The notes: generated from the letters alone by a model not told the origin. Shown: positions 26,983 through 34,485, numbered from the stretch's first letter. The stretch is DNA of 64,000 nucleotides from Anaerobacillus alkalidiazotrophicus (GCF_001866055.1 NZ_MLQS01000001.1:1232501-1296500); one strand, 5' to 3'. Program-made: numbers and translations.

Positions 26983-28380
26983 CTATATATTAACCTTGGT
27001 TGCTCGCCTTGGCTTCGGCAGAAAAACTCTAAAGATAGTCCCTTCTCCTATTTTACTAGTAAATTCAATCTTTCCCCCATGGTCATTTATAATTTTAAAA
27101 GTAGTTACCATCCCTAATCCCGTACCTTTTTCTTTTGTTGAATAAAATGGCATCCCTATATTAGGAGCTAAGTCATCTGAAATTCCACAACCTTGATCGA
27201 TTACTTCTATTAGGATATTTTCTTGACTATAGTCATGAAGGACAACCTTGATTACCCCACCATCAGTCATGGATTCGATAGCATTTTTAATAAGATTGAT
27301 AAATACCTGCTTTAACTGATTACTTACGTAGCTAATGCTTCCTACTTTTTCATATTCAAAAATAATTTCGATATTCTTCATCAGTGCTTGCGATTGTAAC
27401 AAAGTCACAACATCATTTATCGTATCTTTAATGTTCCCATTAGTAAATTGAACTGCTTGGGGCTTTGCTAAAAGTAACAATTCACTCGTAATCATTTCGA
27501 TGCGATTCATTTCATCAAGTAATATTTCAAGGTGAATCGGATTAACTTCTTTTTCTTTTTTTATTAATTGTAGGAATCCTTTTAATGTCGTTAATGGATT
27601 TCTAATTTCATGGGCAATTGAAGCAGATAATTGTCCTACCAAGGAAAGCTTCTCCGCTTTTTCAATACTTTCCTCAGCTACCTTTTGCAAAGTAATATCT
27701 TTACAAATTCCATATACGCCAATGACTTTATTTCCTATCGTAATTGGTATATTGGTAACCTTACAATGTATGATTCTTCCACTTTTATGAATTATTTTAC
27801 AATAATAATTTTGCGGAACACCATTAGTTGCTTCATTAAAAAAATACATTGTTTTTTCTAAATCTTCTTTAGCTATCAGATGGTGAAATGATTGATCTAT
27901 TAATTCATTTTCACGATAACCAGTTAATTCTTCTAACGCTTTATTAACACTTATGTATCGACCTTTTAAATCAAATGAATAAACGGCATCTGGATTATTC
28001 GTAAATAAAGATTGATAATGCTGTTCTCTTTTTATACTTTTTCTTTTGGAAGATGTTATATTTACAAAATATACAGATAGCGTTTCCTTTGATGGGTATG
28101 CCCGCAAATCAAACCACTGATTTTTTAAGGGGTAATATAACTCGAAGCTTACCGACTGTTGTTCTTTCATTGCCAAATGAAAATAACTGAAAATAGGTAA
28201 AGTAACCATATGAGGAAATTGGTCCCATAAACTAGTTCTGAGCAGTTTTCCTTTTGGTCGATTAAACATTTTTTCTGCCGCTTGATTTAGATAAATAAAG
28301 TTCCACTTGGTATCCAATATAAAAAATCCATCCGTTATTTTCTCAAGAATATCAAGAGCATCAAATTTTTTTACATCCAT
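26983..28380 (-). CDS. PAS-domain sensor histidine kinase (sporulation-kinase-like)
   Basis: A 465-residue soluble kinase with no membrane segment. Two PAS domains (~residues 1-110 and ~120-235) are followed by the HisKA helix SASIAHEIRNPLTTLKGFLQLI, with the phospho-accepting His near 257, and an HATPase domain with N box (IKNAIESM), G1 (IDQGCGI) and G2 (KGTGLGMVTTFKII). NPLTTLKGFLQLI is the phosphorelay-kinase signature found in Bacillus KinA/KinE-type proteins that phosphorylate Spo0F. No response regulator is adjacent, as expected for such orphan kinases. The upstream minus strand carries a family-2 repeat. Confidence 0.88.
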   Translation of the reverse strand: MDVKKFDALDILEKITDGFFILDTKWNFIYLNQAAEKMFNRPKGKLLRTSLWDQFPHMVTLPIFSYFHLAMKEQQSVSFELYYPLKNQWFDLRAYPSKETLSVYFVNITSSKRKSIKREQHYQSLFTNNPDAVYSFDLKGRYISVNKALEELTGYRENELIDQSFHHLIAKEDLEKTMYFFNEATNGVPQNYYCKIIHKSGRIIHCKVTNIPITIGNKVIGVYGICKDITLQKVAEESIEKAEKLSLVGQLSASIAHEIRNPLTTLKGFLQLIKKEKEVNPIHLEILLDEMNRIEMITSELLLLAKPQAVQFTNGNIKDTINDVVTLLQSQALMKNIEIIFEYEKVGSISYVSNQLKQVFINLIKNAIESMTDGGVIKVVLHDYSQENILIEVIDQGCGISDDLAPNIGMPFYSTKEKGTGLGMVTTFKIINDHGGKIEFTSKIGEGTIFRVFLPKPRRATKVNI

Positions 28381-28564
28381 TTTACTTTTTCCTCCACGCG
28401 ATTATACCTATAGCGATATTAATTATATCAAAAATGATACTATCCTTATCTTCACTATCCTTGATTTCACAAAAAATAACTAGAGGTTAATTAAAACGTT
28501 TACAACTTACTCCTTTATCATTGATAAAACTGATTAGTTAAGAAAATTGGCAGATTAAAATTCA

Positions 28565-28782
28565 ATAAAGCTGAACTTCAATCAGTGGGGGTTTTCCTTC
28601 ATCCCCCACTGATTGTTAGTTCAACTTATACCACAGGCATAAGAATAACTAATCATCAGCTATCACTGATGAAAGTTATTCTACATCGGACCTTTAGGGG
28701 CAGTTTATCCCCCACCTAAACTTCTCGATTTTCTTAAGTTTTGAGGTGGGGGTCTTACTTGCCCCTTAAGTGTGGGATAAAC
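28565..28782 (+). repeat. Family-2 structured repeat, copy B
   Basis: Nearly identical to copy C (30466-30682). It has the same three hairpins, starts at AAGCTGAACTTC and ends at CCCCTTAAGTGTGGGATAAA. It lies between two minus-strand genes; nothing else is seen in 28381-28925. Confidence 0.9.
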
Positions 28783-28926
28783 TACTTTTTCCTTGCTCAA
28801 ACACATAATCACCTAACCTTATTTTCATCACTATTACTATTCCCATTTAACATTTCTTTAAAACTTAATTAGAAAAGCATCTATAATTCCGAATTATAAT
28901 CTCGAAAACTTATCTCTTCAAAGAAA

Positions 28927-28957
28927 AGGATGCCCAATCCTCTTAGATTGGGCATCC
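28927..28957 (-). terminator. Terminator of the first YjcZ-type gene
   Basis: GGATGCCCAATC / GATTGGGCATCC perfect stem followed by TTTTCTTT on the minus strand. Confidence 0.9.
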
Positions 28958-28970
28958 CAAGTCTTATTAA

Positions 28971-29060
28971 TTAGTAACCTACGTAAGCAGCACCTACGAT
29001 AACTAAAAGAATAAACAATACTACAATTAACGCGAAACCTGTTGTTCCTACGTGAGACAT
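28971..29060 (-). CDS. YjcZ-family sporulation micro-protein (copy 1)
   Basis: A 29-residue protein (MSHVGTTGFALIVVLFILLV IIVGAAYVGY-like) that is one membrane helix with a short polar head. FALIVVLFILLxIVGAA(Y/F) is the hallmark of the YjcZ family found in many Bacillus spores. The ribosome site AAGGAGTG is 9 nt upstream of ATG. A near-copy lies 450 nt upstream, with matching promoter-region sequence, so the two arose by duplication. Too small for ordinary gene finding but strongly supported by family match and signals. Confidence 0.88.
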   Translation of the reverse strand: MSHVGTTGFALIVVLFILLVIVGAAYVGY

Positions 29061-29109
29061 ATTTCAACACTCCTTATAATTTTAATTGTGGAATTACTCC
29101 ACCTACGAG

Positions 29110-29136
29110 TACTGTATTCACGTGTCAGTACATGTG
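29110..29136 (-). promoter_or_regulatory. Putative sporulation (sigma-K-like) promoter, copy 1
   Basis: On the minus strand CACAT and, 13 nt later, AATACAGTA occur at matching places upstream of both YjcZ-type genes. The latter is one base off the sigma-E/K -10 form CATAnnnTA, with AC at a spacing that fits sigma-K. Inferred from conservation between two copies only. Confidence 0.4.
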
Positions 29137-29416
29137 ATTAGACGAATGTCCTTATTTTTCATATTTATAAAAATTATGACTAAGTGAAAATCCACTAAAG
29201 GTTCCTCCAAAGTAAAACTGACAAGTTTAGCACTCAATTTTTTTGTTTTTCTTCATTACAATTGATAAAAGCTTATTTCACTAGTATAAGCTAACTATTC
29301 ATTGTGAGTTCTTCTTTTCAGAATCAGTGAAAAAGCGTTATGCAATCCATACATATCGCTTTTGTAGTTCCCCTAGATTTTCCACATTTTTCGAGACAAT
29401 CAATGGTTGCACGTTA

Positions 29417-29512
29417 TTAGTAGCTCACATATGCAGCTCCAATAATAACTAGAAGGATAAACAATACTACGATTAACGCAAAACCTGCTCCTAATCCATG
29501 TGGATGTGACAT
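29417..29512 (-). CDS. YjcZ-family sporulation micro-protein (copy 2)
   Basis: A 31-residue protein, MSHPHGLGAGFALIVVLFIL followed by LVIIGAAYVSY. It is the same single-helix family as its neighbour, differing mainly in the head group. ATG follows AAAGGAGGGG. The promoter region and a short leader hairpin (GTGGA...TCCAC) are shared with copy 1. Expected to be made in the mother cell or forespore and to sit in a membrane; its precise role is not known for the family. Confidence 0.88.
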   Translation of the reverse strand: MSHPHGLGAGFALIVVLFILLVIIGAAYVSY

Positions 29513-29562
29513 ATTACCATCCCCTCCTTTTGCATTTGTTTGTGGATATCTCCACTTACACT

Positions 29563-29589
29563 TACTGTATTCAATCACAATATAATGTG
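29563..29589 (-). promoter_or_regulatory. Putative sporulation (sigma-K-like) promoter, copy 2
   Basis: Same CACAT ... AATACAGTA arrangement as copy 1, located at the same distance before the gene. Confidence 0.4.
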
Positions 29590-29770
29590 CTTAGACATTT
29601 ATAACTTTTTCGATAATTATAATTCCAACTTTAAAAAAACTTATCTAAAAATCATGGACGAGTTAATTCAATGAAACTAATTTTTAAGTTGATTTAGCAG
29701 GATAATACTACTTCCGTTCGTTTCGGCTTCTCACCTTTCTCACTGTTTTCGAAAATGTATCTCACCCATC

Positions 29771-29967
29771 AAGAAAAGCGCAAGCGCCTTGGTCACGAGC
29801 ATCAGTCGCTGTGCCACTCCGTTTGCTCAGGTGCAAAGCTGCATGAAGCTAATCAACGAAGGATTTCAAGAGGTAATTGAAGTCATTTGCTTGACTGAAG
29901 TGACCGAGCTCGTATGCTGCTTGCGCTAGAGAGTTTCCAAGTTAGAAATTTATAAATTCTGATTATA
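29771..29967 (+). repeat. Family-1 repeat, long copy
   Basis: Starts AGAAAAGCGCAAGCGCC and ends GAGAGTTTCCAAGTTAGAAA plus TTTATAAATTCTGATTA; the end block is identical to that of the copy at 12228. The middle resembles the copy at 494. Confidence 0.8.
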
Positions 29968-29972
29968 TGAAA

Positions 29973-29999
29973 AATCCTCACAAAATATTTGTGAGGATT
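29973..29999 (-). terminator. Terminator downstream of ppnP
   Basis: AATCCTCACAAA / TTTGTGAGGATT perfect stem, 60 nt past the stop, with T's on the minus-strand side. Confidence 0.75.
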
Positions 30000-30058
30000 A
30001 CAGTTATAGTCCCAAGATTGCTCAATACATTTAATTATTTAGCATTAATTGTTACCCT

Positions 30059-30373
30059 TTACTCTGCCAAGTATGAGCAACAATAATCAACTACAGAATG
30101 AACTTTCAATTGAAATTTTTCATTAGCAGGTACATAAAACACACCGCTACCATCAATAACCTTCCAATCTTCACCTTGTAATTTATATTCTAAATGACCA
30201 GCTAAAATATCCATTTCTTCTTTAACATCAGTGGAAAACGTATATTCACCAGGTAACATAATCCCTAAAGTCTTTTTTGTACCATCTTCAAATATAACTA
30301 CGCGACTTGTTACTTTTCCGTCAAAATATGTGTTAGCTTTCTTGATGATCGTGACATTATTAAATTGTTCCAT
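30059..30373 (-). CDS. ppnP: Pyrimidine/purine nucleoside phosphorylase
   Basis: A 104-residue single-domain cupin of the YaiE/PpnP (DUF1255) family. [24 protein letters not shown] and [16 protein letters not shown] match the E. coli enzyme region by region. E. coli PpnP splits several purine and pyrimidine nucleosides with phosphate. Length and motif order are normal. The frame starts at an ATG, preceded by AAAGGAAGA. It stands alone and probably works in nucleoside salvage. Confidence 0.93.
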   Translation of the reverse strand: MEQFNNVTIIKKANTYFDGKVTSRVVIFEDGTKKTLGIMLPGEYTFSTDVKEEMDILAGHLEYKLQGEDWKVIDGSGVFYVPANEKFQLKVHSVVDYCCSYLAE

Positions 30374-30465
30374 ACTTCTTTTATCTTCCTTTCAGTTTCA
30401 AAGTACTATTAATTTACCACAAATATTTGTCGAAATAAATAGAATTCTCAGAAATTAACTACTGT

Positions 30466-30682
30466 ATAAAGCTGAACTTCAATCAGTGGGGGTTTTCTTT
30501 CATCCCCCACTGATTGTTAGTTCAACTTATACCACGGGCATAAGAATAACTAATCATCAACTTTCGCTGATGAAAGTTATTCTATATCGGACCTTTAGGG
30601 GCAGTTAATCCCCCACCTAAACTTCTCGATTTTCTTAAGTTTTGAGGTGGGGGTCTTACTGCCCCTTAAGTGTGGGATAAAA
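30466..30682 (+). repeat. Family-2 structured repeat, copy C
   Basis: Best-preserved copy: hairpin 1 AATCAGTGGGGG/CCCCCACTGATT, hairpin 2 AATAACTAATCATCA/TGATGAAAGTTATT, hairpin 3 AGGGGCAGT...ACTGCCCCT enclosing CCCCCACCTAAACTT/AAGTTTTGAGGTGGGGG. It lies between ppnP and the SRP RNA; nothing else is seen in 30374-30908. Confidence 0.9.
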
Positions 30683-30908
30683 ATGATTACGTAATCTAGC
30701 TTAAGCACAATATTCATCTACGTATATCGAACACACGGTTTCTACAAACAAGCCTCGTTTTTAGAACATCTTTCACCAAACCACCTCTGCCCTCCACTCA
30801 ACATTTCTATTTAACATAATTAATTGCCATTTCCAACCTCAACTACCAAACGATTAATATATACAAGATATAAAAACCATAGTAATATTAACTTATCAAA
30901 TGAAACAC

Positions 30909-31177
30909 ATCGCAATAGACGGGGAGCTAGCGGCACCTTGTAACCTACAATCCGCTATAGTAGGGTCGAATTCCTATCGAAGGTCTAATCATGTGTGGTC
31001 AGTACTTTTGATTTGGTGTTGAGGAAAAAGTCTTTTACAACGAAAAACCTACGAACGGGTCAGATCCGGAAGGAAGCAGCCATAAGGGGGACACTTTTCT
31101 TGTGTAAAAGGGTACTTTTTCTGAGTCAAAGAGAAAGGTAACGCATGGATGGTTATATCGTAGATAGGTTTGCGATT
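30909..31177 (+). ncRNA. ffs: Signal recognition particle RNA (large Bacillus type)
   Basis: About 270 nt. The conserved apical domain GGGTCAGATCCGGAAGGAAG CAGCC at ~31057-31081 is the Ffh-binding helix 8. The 5' part carries an Alu-like domain (GGGGAGCTAGCGGCACC...CAATCCGCTATAGTAGGGTCG), as in the B. subtilis scRNA. Ends ATCGCAA and TTGCGAT pair. It guides ribosomes making membrane proteins to the translocon together with Ffh. In B. subtilis this gene lies next to tadA/dnaX; here it lies next to a truncated rRNA operon. Confidence 0.92.
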
Positions 31178-31188
31178 ACATAAACGTC

Positions 31189-31227
31189 AAAGGCAGTTCC
31201 TCATGCATATAGGAACTGCCTTTGTAA
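31189..31227 (+). terminator. Terminator of the SRP RNA
   Basis: AAAGGCAGTTCCT / AGGAACTGCCTTT perfect 13-bp stem, then T-rich DNA. Confidence 0.92.
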
Positions 31228-31497
31228 TATTTCTATTACTTTTACTTTTCGGCTCTATAATAATTGTTGGGGTATCCAAACAATTAGGTTAGTGGTGATA
31301 TTCTTCTTTTTTGCTTCATGGGCGTAGCCCATGAAGCAAAAAAGAACACGCAACCTACCAATTCTTTTATACTTGAATTGACGAGAAACAAGTAAAAGAT
31401 TGGGGTTGCGTGTGAGTGAATTTTATCATAGATTTGCCAGGATTGAAAGATGTGTGCTCATTAAGAAGGTTGAAGAGGTTGATCATGTCATACGATT
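31228..31497. other. Non-rRNA DNA directly fused to a 23S fragment
   Basis: It holds a perfect 20-bp inverted repeat at 31304-31346 (TTCTTTTTTGCTTCATGGGC, 3-nt loop GTA), and right after it an imperfect ~24-bp hairpin at 31347-31413 (CACGCAACC...GGTTGCGTG). From 31411 a frame reads VSEFYHRFARIERCVLIKKV EEVDHVIRFG and then runs into rRNA sequence. This looks like the edge of an insertion or of a rearrangement; no transposase is identifiable. Confidence 0.5.
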
Positions 31498-31713
31498 TGG
31501 TGTACCAGTTGTTCCGCCAGGAGCATAGCTGGGTAGCTACGTATGGAAGGGATAAGTGCTGAAAGCATCTAAGCATGAAGCCCCCCTCAAGATGAGATTT
31601 CCCTTGGAGTTAATCCAGTAAGACCCCTTAGAGATGATGAGGTTGATAGGTCTCGGGTGGAAGCACGGTGACGTGTGGAGCTGAGAGATACTAATCGGTC
31701 GAGGACTTATCCT
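31498..31713 (+). rRNA. 23S ribosomal RNA, 3'-terminal fragment only
   Basis: GGTGTACCAGTTGTTCCGCC, GATAAGTGCTGAAAGCATCT and the end CTAATCGGTCGAGGACTTAT are the last ~216 nt of a Bacillus 23S rRNA. Homology begins abruptly at 31498; the first ~2.7 kb and the whole 16S are absent. It cannot form a ribosome subunit. It is either a relic of a disrupted rrn operon or a misassembled joint between repeats. Confidence 0.9.
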
Positions 31714-31794
31714 AAAATAAGAATTGAATTTACACTCAAGAAACTTATATGTATGTTATCTAGTTTTCAGAGAAGGATCTCTGAAATTAATATA

Positions 31795-31912
31795 ATCTAG
31801 TGGCGATAGCGAAGAGGTCACACTCGTTCCCATGCCGAACACGATCGTTAAGCTCTTTTGCGCCGATGGTAGTTAGGGGCTTCCCCTTGTGAGAGTAGGA
31901 CGTTGCTAGATT
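31795..31912 (+). rRNA. rrf: 5S ribosomal RNA
   Basis: Complete ~117-nt 5S: 5' end TCTAGTGGCGATAGCGAAG, middle CCCATGCCGAACACG, and 3' end GAGAGTAGGACGTTGCTAGA that pairs with the start. It follows the 23S fragment after an ~80-nt spacer with the usual processing-stem sequence. Confidence 0.95.
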
Positions 31913-31920
31913 GTACTTAT

Positions 31921-31996
31921 GGGGCCTTAGCTCAGCTGGGAGAGCGCCTGCCTTGCACGCAGGAGGTCAGCGGTTCGATCCCGCTAGGCTCCACCA
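31921..31996 (+). tRNA. tRNA-Ala(TGC)
   Basis: Cloverleaf with GGGGCCT acceptor, anticodon TGC, T-loop GGTTCGATC and encoded CCA; first tRNA after the 5S. Confidence 0.95.
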
Positions 31997-32049
31997 AAGT
32001 TTTTTTGTGAAACGAAGTGGAACAAAAATAACTTACCTATTTATTTTTT

Positions 32050-32126
32050 GGCGGCGTAGCTCAGCTGGCTAGAGCGTACGGTTCATACCCGTGAGGTCGG
32101 GGGTTCGATCCCCTCTGCCGCTACCA
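32050..32126 (+). tRNA. tRNA-Met(CAT), elongator, copy 1
   Basis: GGCGGCGTAGCTCAGCTGGC start as in the Bacillus elongator Met; anticodon CAT; CCA encoded. Confidence 0.95.
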
Positions 32127-32180
32127 AAGTTTTTTCGTGAAGCGAAAATAACTTATCAACTTAATTTATTGATATGATAC

Positions 32181-32273
32181 GGAGGAATACCCAAGTCCGG
32201 CTGAAGGGATCGGTCTTGAAAACCGACAGGCGGGTTAAACCGCGCGGGGGTTCGAATCCCTCTTCCTCCGCCA
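32181..32273 (+). tRNA. tRNA-Ser(TGA), copy 1
   Basis: Class II tRNA (93 nt) with long variable arm CAGGCGGGTTAAACCGCGC; anticodon TGA; CCA encoded. Confidence 0.95.
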
Positions 32274-32296
32274 AATAACTTACCTATTTATTTTTT

Positions 32297-32373
32297 GGCG
32301 GCGTAGCTCAGCTGGCTAGAGCGTACGGTTCATACCCGTGAGGTCGGGGGTTCGATCCCCTCTGCCGCTACCA
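32297..32373 (+). tRNA. tRNA-Met(CAT), elongator, copy 2
   Basis: Identical to the copy at 32050, part of the 247-bp tandem duplication. Confidence 0.95.
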
Positions 32374-32427
32374 AAGTTTTTTCGTGAAGCGAAAATAACT
32401 TATCAACTTAATTTATTGATATGATAC

Positions 32428-32520
32428 GGAGGAATACCCAAGTCCGGCTGAAGGGATCGGTCTTGAAAACCGACAGGCGGGTTAAACCGCGCGGGGGTTC
32501 GAATCCCTCTTCCTCCGCCA
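32428..32520 (+). tRNA. tRNA-Ser(TGA), copy 2
   Basis: Identical to the copy at 32181, part of the 247-bp tandem duplication. Confidence 0.95.
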
Positions 32521-32530
32521 TATTAAATAA

Positions 32531-32606
32531 GGACCCGTGGTGTAGCGGTTAACATGCCTGCCTGTCACGCAGGAGATCGCCGGTTCGATCCCGGTCGGGT
32601 CCGCCA
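32531..32606 (+). tRNA. tRNA-Asp(GTC)
   Basis: Acceptor GGACCCG/CGGGTCC, anticodon GTC, CCA encoded. Confidence 0.95.
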
Positions 32607-32633
32607 TTAATAACTAAACCAATTATATATTTT

Positions 32634-32717
32634 GGAGGGGTAGCGAAGTGGCTAAACGCGGCGGACTGTAAATCCGCTCCTTAGGGTTCGGCGGTTCGAA
32701 TCCGTCCCCCTCCACCA
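32634..32717 (+). tRNA. tRNA-Tyr(GTA)
   Basis: Class II tRNA, 84 nt; anticodon GTA in GGACTGTAAATCC; CCA encoded. Confidence 0.95.
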
Positions 32718-32748
32718 TTTAACATATTAGATAAGATATAGTGCCTTT

Positions 32749-32822
32749 AGGGGCATAGTTTAACGGTAGAACAGAGGTCTCCAAAACCTCCAGTGTGGGT
32801 TCGATTCCTACTGCCCCTGCCA
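32749..32822 (+). tRNA. tRNA-Trp(CCA)
   Basis: Acceptor AGGGGCA/TGCCCCT with discriminator G; anticodon CCA; 3' CCA encoded. Confidence 0.95.
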
Positions 32823-32835
32823 AACAAAAGAATAT

Positions 32836-32912
32836 GGCGGTCGTGGCGAAGTGGTTAACGCACCGGATTGTGGCTCCGGCATTCGTGGGTTCGATTCCCA
32901 TCGATCGCCCCA
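32836..32912 (+). tRNA. tRNA-His(GTG)
   Basis: Has the extra 5' G(-1) facing C73 that marks tRNA-His; anticodon GTG; CCA encoded. Confidence 0.95.
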
Positions 32913-32926
32913 TATAATTATATTAA

Positions 32927-33001
32927 TGGGCTATAGCCAAGTGGTAAGGCAACGGACTTTGACTCCGTCATTCTCTGGTTCGAATCCAGATAGCCCAGCC
33001 A
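32927..33001 (+). tRNA. tRNA-Gln(TTG)
   Basis: Acceptor TGGGCTA/TAGCCCA, anticodon TTG, CCA encoded. Confidence 0.95.
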
Positions 33002-33009
33002 TTTAGTTC

Positions 33010-33084
33010 GCGGGAGTAGTTCAGTGGTAGAACACCACCTTGCCAAGGTGGGGGTCGCGAGTTCGAATCTCGTCTTCCGCTCCA
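33010..33084 (+). tRNA. tRNA-Gly(GCC)
   Basis: Acceptor GCGGGAG, anticodon GCC, CCA encoded. Confidence 0.95.
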
Positions 33085-33122
33085 GTGATTAATTAACTTA
33101 ATATTGAGCATATTATATTCTT

Positions 33123-33196
33123 GGCGGCATAGCCAAGTGGTAAGGCACGGGTCTGCAAAACCTTTATCCCCGGTTCGAATCCGGGTGCCGCCTCCA
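33123..33196 (+). tRNA. tRNA-Cys(GCA)
   Basis: Acceptor GGCGGCA/TGCCGCC, anticodon GCA, CCA encoded. Confidence 0.95.
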
Positions 33197-33223
33197 AGTG
33201 CTCAAAAAAGTCTTTATAGGTAT

Positions 33224-33312
33224 GCCGGGGTGGTGGAATTGGCAGACACACAGGACTTAAAATCCTGCGGTAGGTGACTATCGTGCCGGTTCAAGTCCGG
33301 CCCTCGGTACCA
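33224..33312 (+). tRNA. tRNA-Leu(TAA)
   Basis: Class II tRNA, 89 nt; anticodon TAA in GGACTTAAAATCC; CCA encoded. Confidence 0.95.
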
Positions 33313-33342
33313 TCATGAAAAGTTTTAATTAAAAAACAACAT

Positions 33343-33419
33343 GCGCCCTTAGCTCAGCTGGATAGAGTGTTTGACTACGAATCAAAAGGTCGGGAGTTCG
33401 AATCTCTCAGGGCGCGCCA
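33343..33419 (+). tRNA. tRNA-Arg(ACG)
   Basis: Acceptor GCGCCCT/AGGGCGC, anticodon ACG (A34 expected to become inosine), CCA encoded. Confidence 0.95.
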
Positions 33420-33428
33420 TAGAAATGT

Positions 33429-33505
33429 CGGGAAGTGGCTCAGCTTGGTAGAGCACCTGGTTTGGGACCAGGGGGTCGCAGGTTCAAATCCTGTCTTCCC
33501 GACCA
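33429..33505 (+). tRNA. tRNA-Pro(TGG)
   Basis: Acceptor CGGGAAG/CTTCCCG, anticodon TGG, CCA encoded. Confidence 0.95.
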
Positions 33506-33522
33506 TGCAATTAATTATTAAT

Positions 33523-33596
33523 GCGGGTGTAGTTTAGTGGTAAAACCTCAGCCTTCCAAGCTGATGTTGTGAGTTCGATTCTCATCACCCGCTCCA
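33523..33596 (+). tRNA. tRNA-Gly(TCC)
   Basis: Acceptor GCGGGTG/CACCCGC, anticodon TCC, CCA encoded. Confidence 0.95.
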
Positions 33597-33603
33597 AAAG
33601 TAT

Positions 33604-33680
<77 letters not shown>

Positions 33681-33692
33681 TACTAGATTTAT

Positions 33693-33767
33693 TCCACAGT
33701 AGCTCAGTGGTAGAGCAATCGGCTGTTAACCGATCGGTCGTAGGTTCGAGTCCTACCTGTGGAGCCA
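33693..33767 (+). tRNA. tRNA-Asn(GTT)
   Basis: Acceptor TCCACAG/CTGTGGA, anticodon GTT, CCA encoded. Asn-Ser-Glu follows the B. subtilis order. Confidence 0.95.
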
Positions 33768-33773
33768 TATTAA

Positions 33774-33864
33774 GGAGAAGTACTCAAGTGGCTGAAGAGG
33801 CGCCCCTGCTAAGGGTGTAGGTCGTGTAAGCGGCGCGAGGGTTCAAATCCCTCCTTCTCCGCCA
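33774..33864 (+). tRNA. tRNA-Ser(GCT)
   Basis: Class II tRNA, 91 nt, long variable arm; anticodon GCT; CCA encoded. Confidence 0.95.
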
Positions 33865-33882
33865 GTCGCGGTTTTTTATACT

Positions 33883-33957
33883 GGCCCGTTGGTCAAGCGG
33901 TTAAGACACCGCCCTTTCACGGCGGTAACACGGGTTCGAATCCCGTACGGGTCACCA
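33883..33957 (+). tRNA. tRNA-Glu(TTC)
   Basis: Acceptor GGCCCGT/ACGGGTC, anticodon TTC, CCA encoded. A small hairpin (TTTTAGTAGAAATTTTCTACTAAAA) follows before the next tRNA. Confidence 0.95.
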
Positions 33958-34016
33958 ATAGTTTTAGGTCAACTTTTTAGTAGAAATTTTCTACTAAAAC
34001 AAGTAGAAGCATATTT

Positions 34017-34092
34017 GGAGGATTAGCTCAGCTGGGAGAGCACCTGCCTTACAAGCAGGGGGTCGGCGGTTCGATCCCGTCATCCTCCACCA
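34017..34092 (+). tRNA. tRNA-Val(TAC)
   Basis: Acceptor GGAGGAT, anticodon TAC, CCA encoded. It begins the Val-Thr-Lys-Leu block known from B. subtilis. Confidence 0.95.
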
Positions 34093-34140
34093 GAGTTTTT
34101 TTGCTTAACAAAGTCGAGCAAAAATAACTTACCTATATAT

Positions 34141-34216
34141 GCCGGCCTAGCTCAATCGGTAGAGCAACTGACTTTTAATCAGTAGGTTGGGGGTTCAAGT
34201 CCTATGCCCGCACTCC
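34141..34216 (+). pseudogene. Damaged tRNA: Thr-type body with TTT (Lys) anticodon
   Basis: The 5' half GCCGGCCTAGCTCAATCGGT through the D-, anticodon- and variable arms is that of Bacillus tRNA-Thr(TGT), and the slot between Val and Lys is the Thr slot in B. subtilis. The anticodon reads TTT, not TGT. The 3' end CCTATGCCCGCACTCC does not pair with GCCGGCC (at least three mismatches), the T-stem is weakened, and no CCA is encoded. Probably a pseudogene; if made and charged it could misread Lys codons. Confidence 0.75.
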
Positions 34217-34258
34217 TAGTATAAGTATTGCTTTAACAAAATTTTTATTATTTATAAA

Positions 34259-34334
34259 GAGCCATTAGCTCAGTCGGTAGAGCATCTGACTTTTAATCAG
34301 AGGGTCGAAGGTTCGAATCCTTCATGGCTCACCA
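34259..34334 (+). tRNA. tRNA-Lys(TTT)
   Basis: Acceptor GAGCCAT/ATGGCTC, anticodon TTT, CCA encoded. This is the regular lysine tRNA, quite different from the TTT-bearing unit at 34141. Confidence 0.95.
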
Positions 34335-34367
34335 TAGTTTTTTACTTAGCAAAATAACTTTTCATAC

Positions 34368-34448
34368 GCGGGTGTGGCGGAATTGGCAGACGCGCTAGAC
34401 TTAGGATCTAGTGTCTTTGACGTGGGGGTTCGAGTCCCTTCACCCGCA
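34368..34448 (+). tRNA. tRNA-Leu(TAG), no encoded CCA
   Basis: Class II tRNA; acceptor GCGGGTG/CACCCGC, anticodon TAG. The 3' end is followed by CTT, not CCA, so the end must be added by the CCA enzyme, unlike nearly all others in this cluster. Confidence 0.9.
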
Positions 34449-34452
34449 CTTA

Positions 34453-34485
34453 AAAGCTTCCTTAAATATTAAGGAAGTTTTTTAT
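34453..34485 (+). terminator. Terminator of the tRNA cluster
   Basis: CTTCCTTAA / TTAAGGAAG stem followed by six T. Confidence 0.9.

Larger units (their letters stand above)
32026..32520 (+). repeat. Exact 247-bp tandem duplication (tRNA-Met + tRNA-Ser)
   Basis: Positions 32026-32272 are repeated base for base at 32273-32519, including both tRNA genes and both spacers. The identity suggests a recent duplication. Confidence 0.95.

Noticed and set aside
31367..31576. Minus-strand 69-codon frame
   Set aside because: Covers the 23S fragment and the hairpin DNA before it; no ribosome site.
32719..32913. Minus-strand frame giving [24 protein letters not shown] protein
   Set aside because: This is the well-known false protein made by translating tRNA genes backwards; it lies over the Tyr, Trp and His tRNAs.
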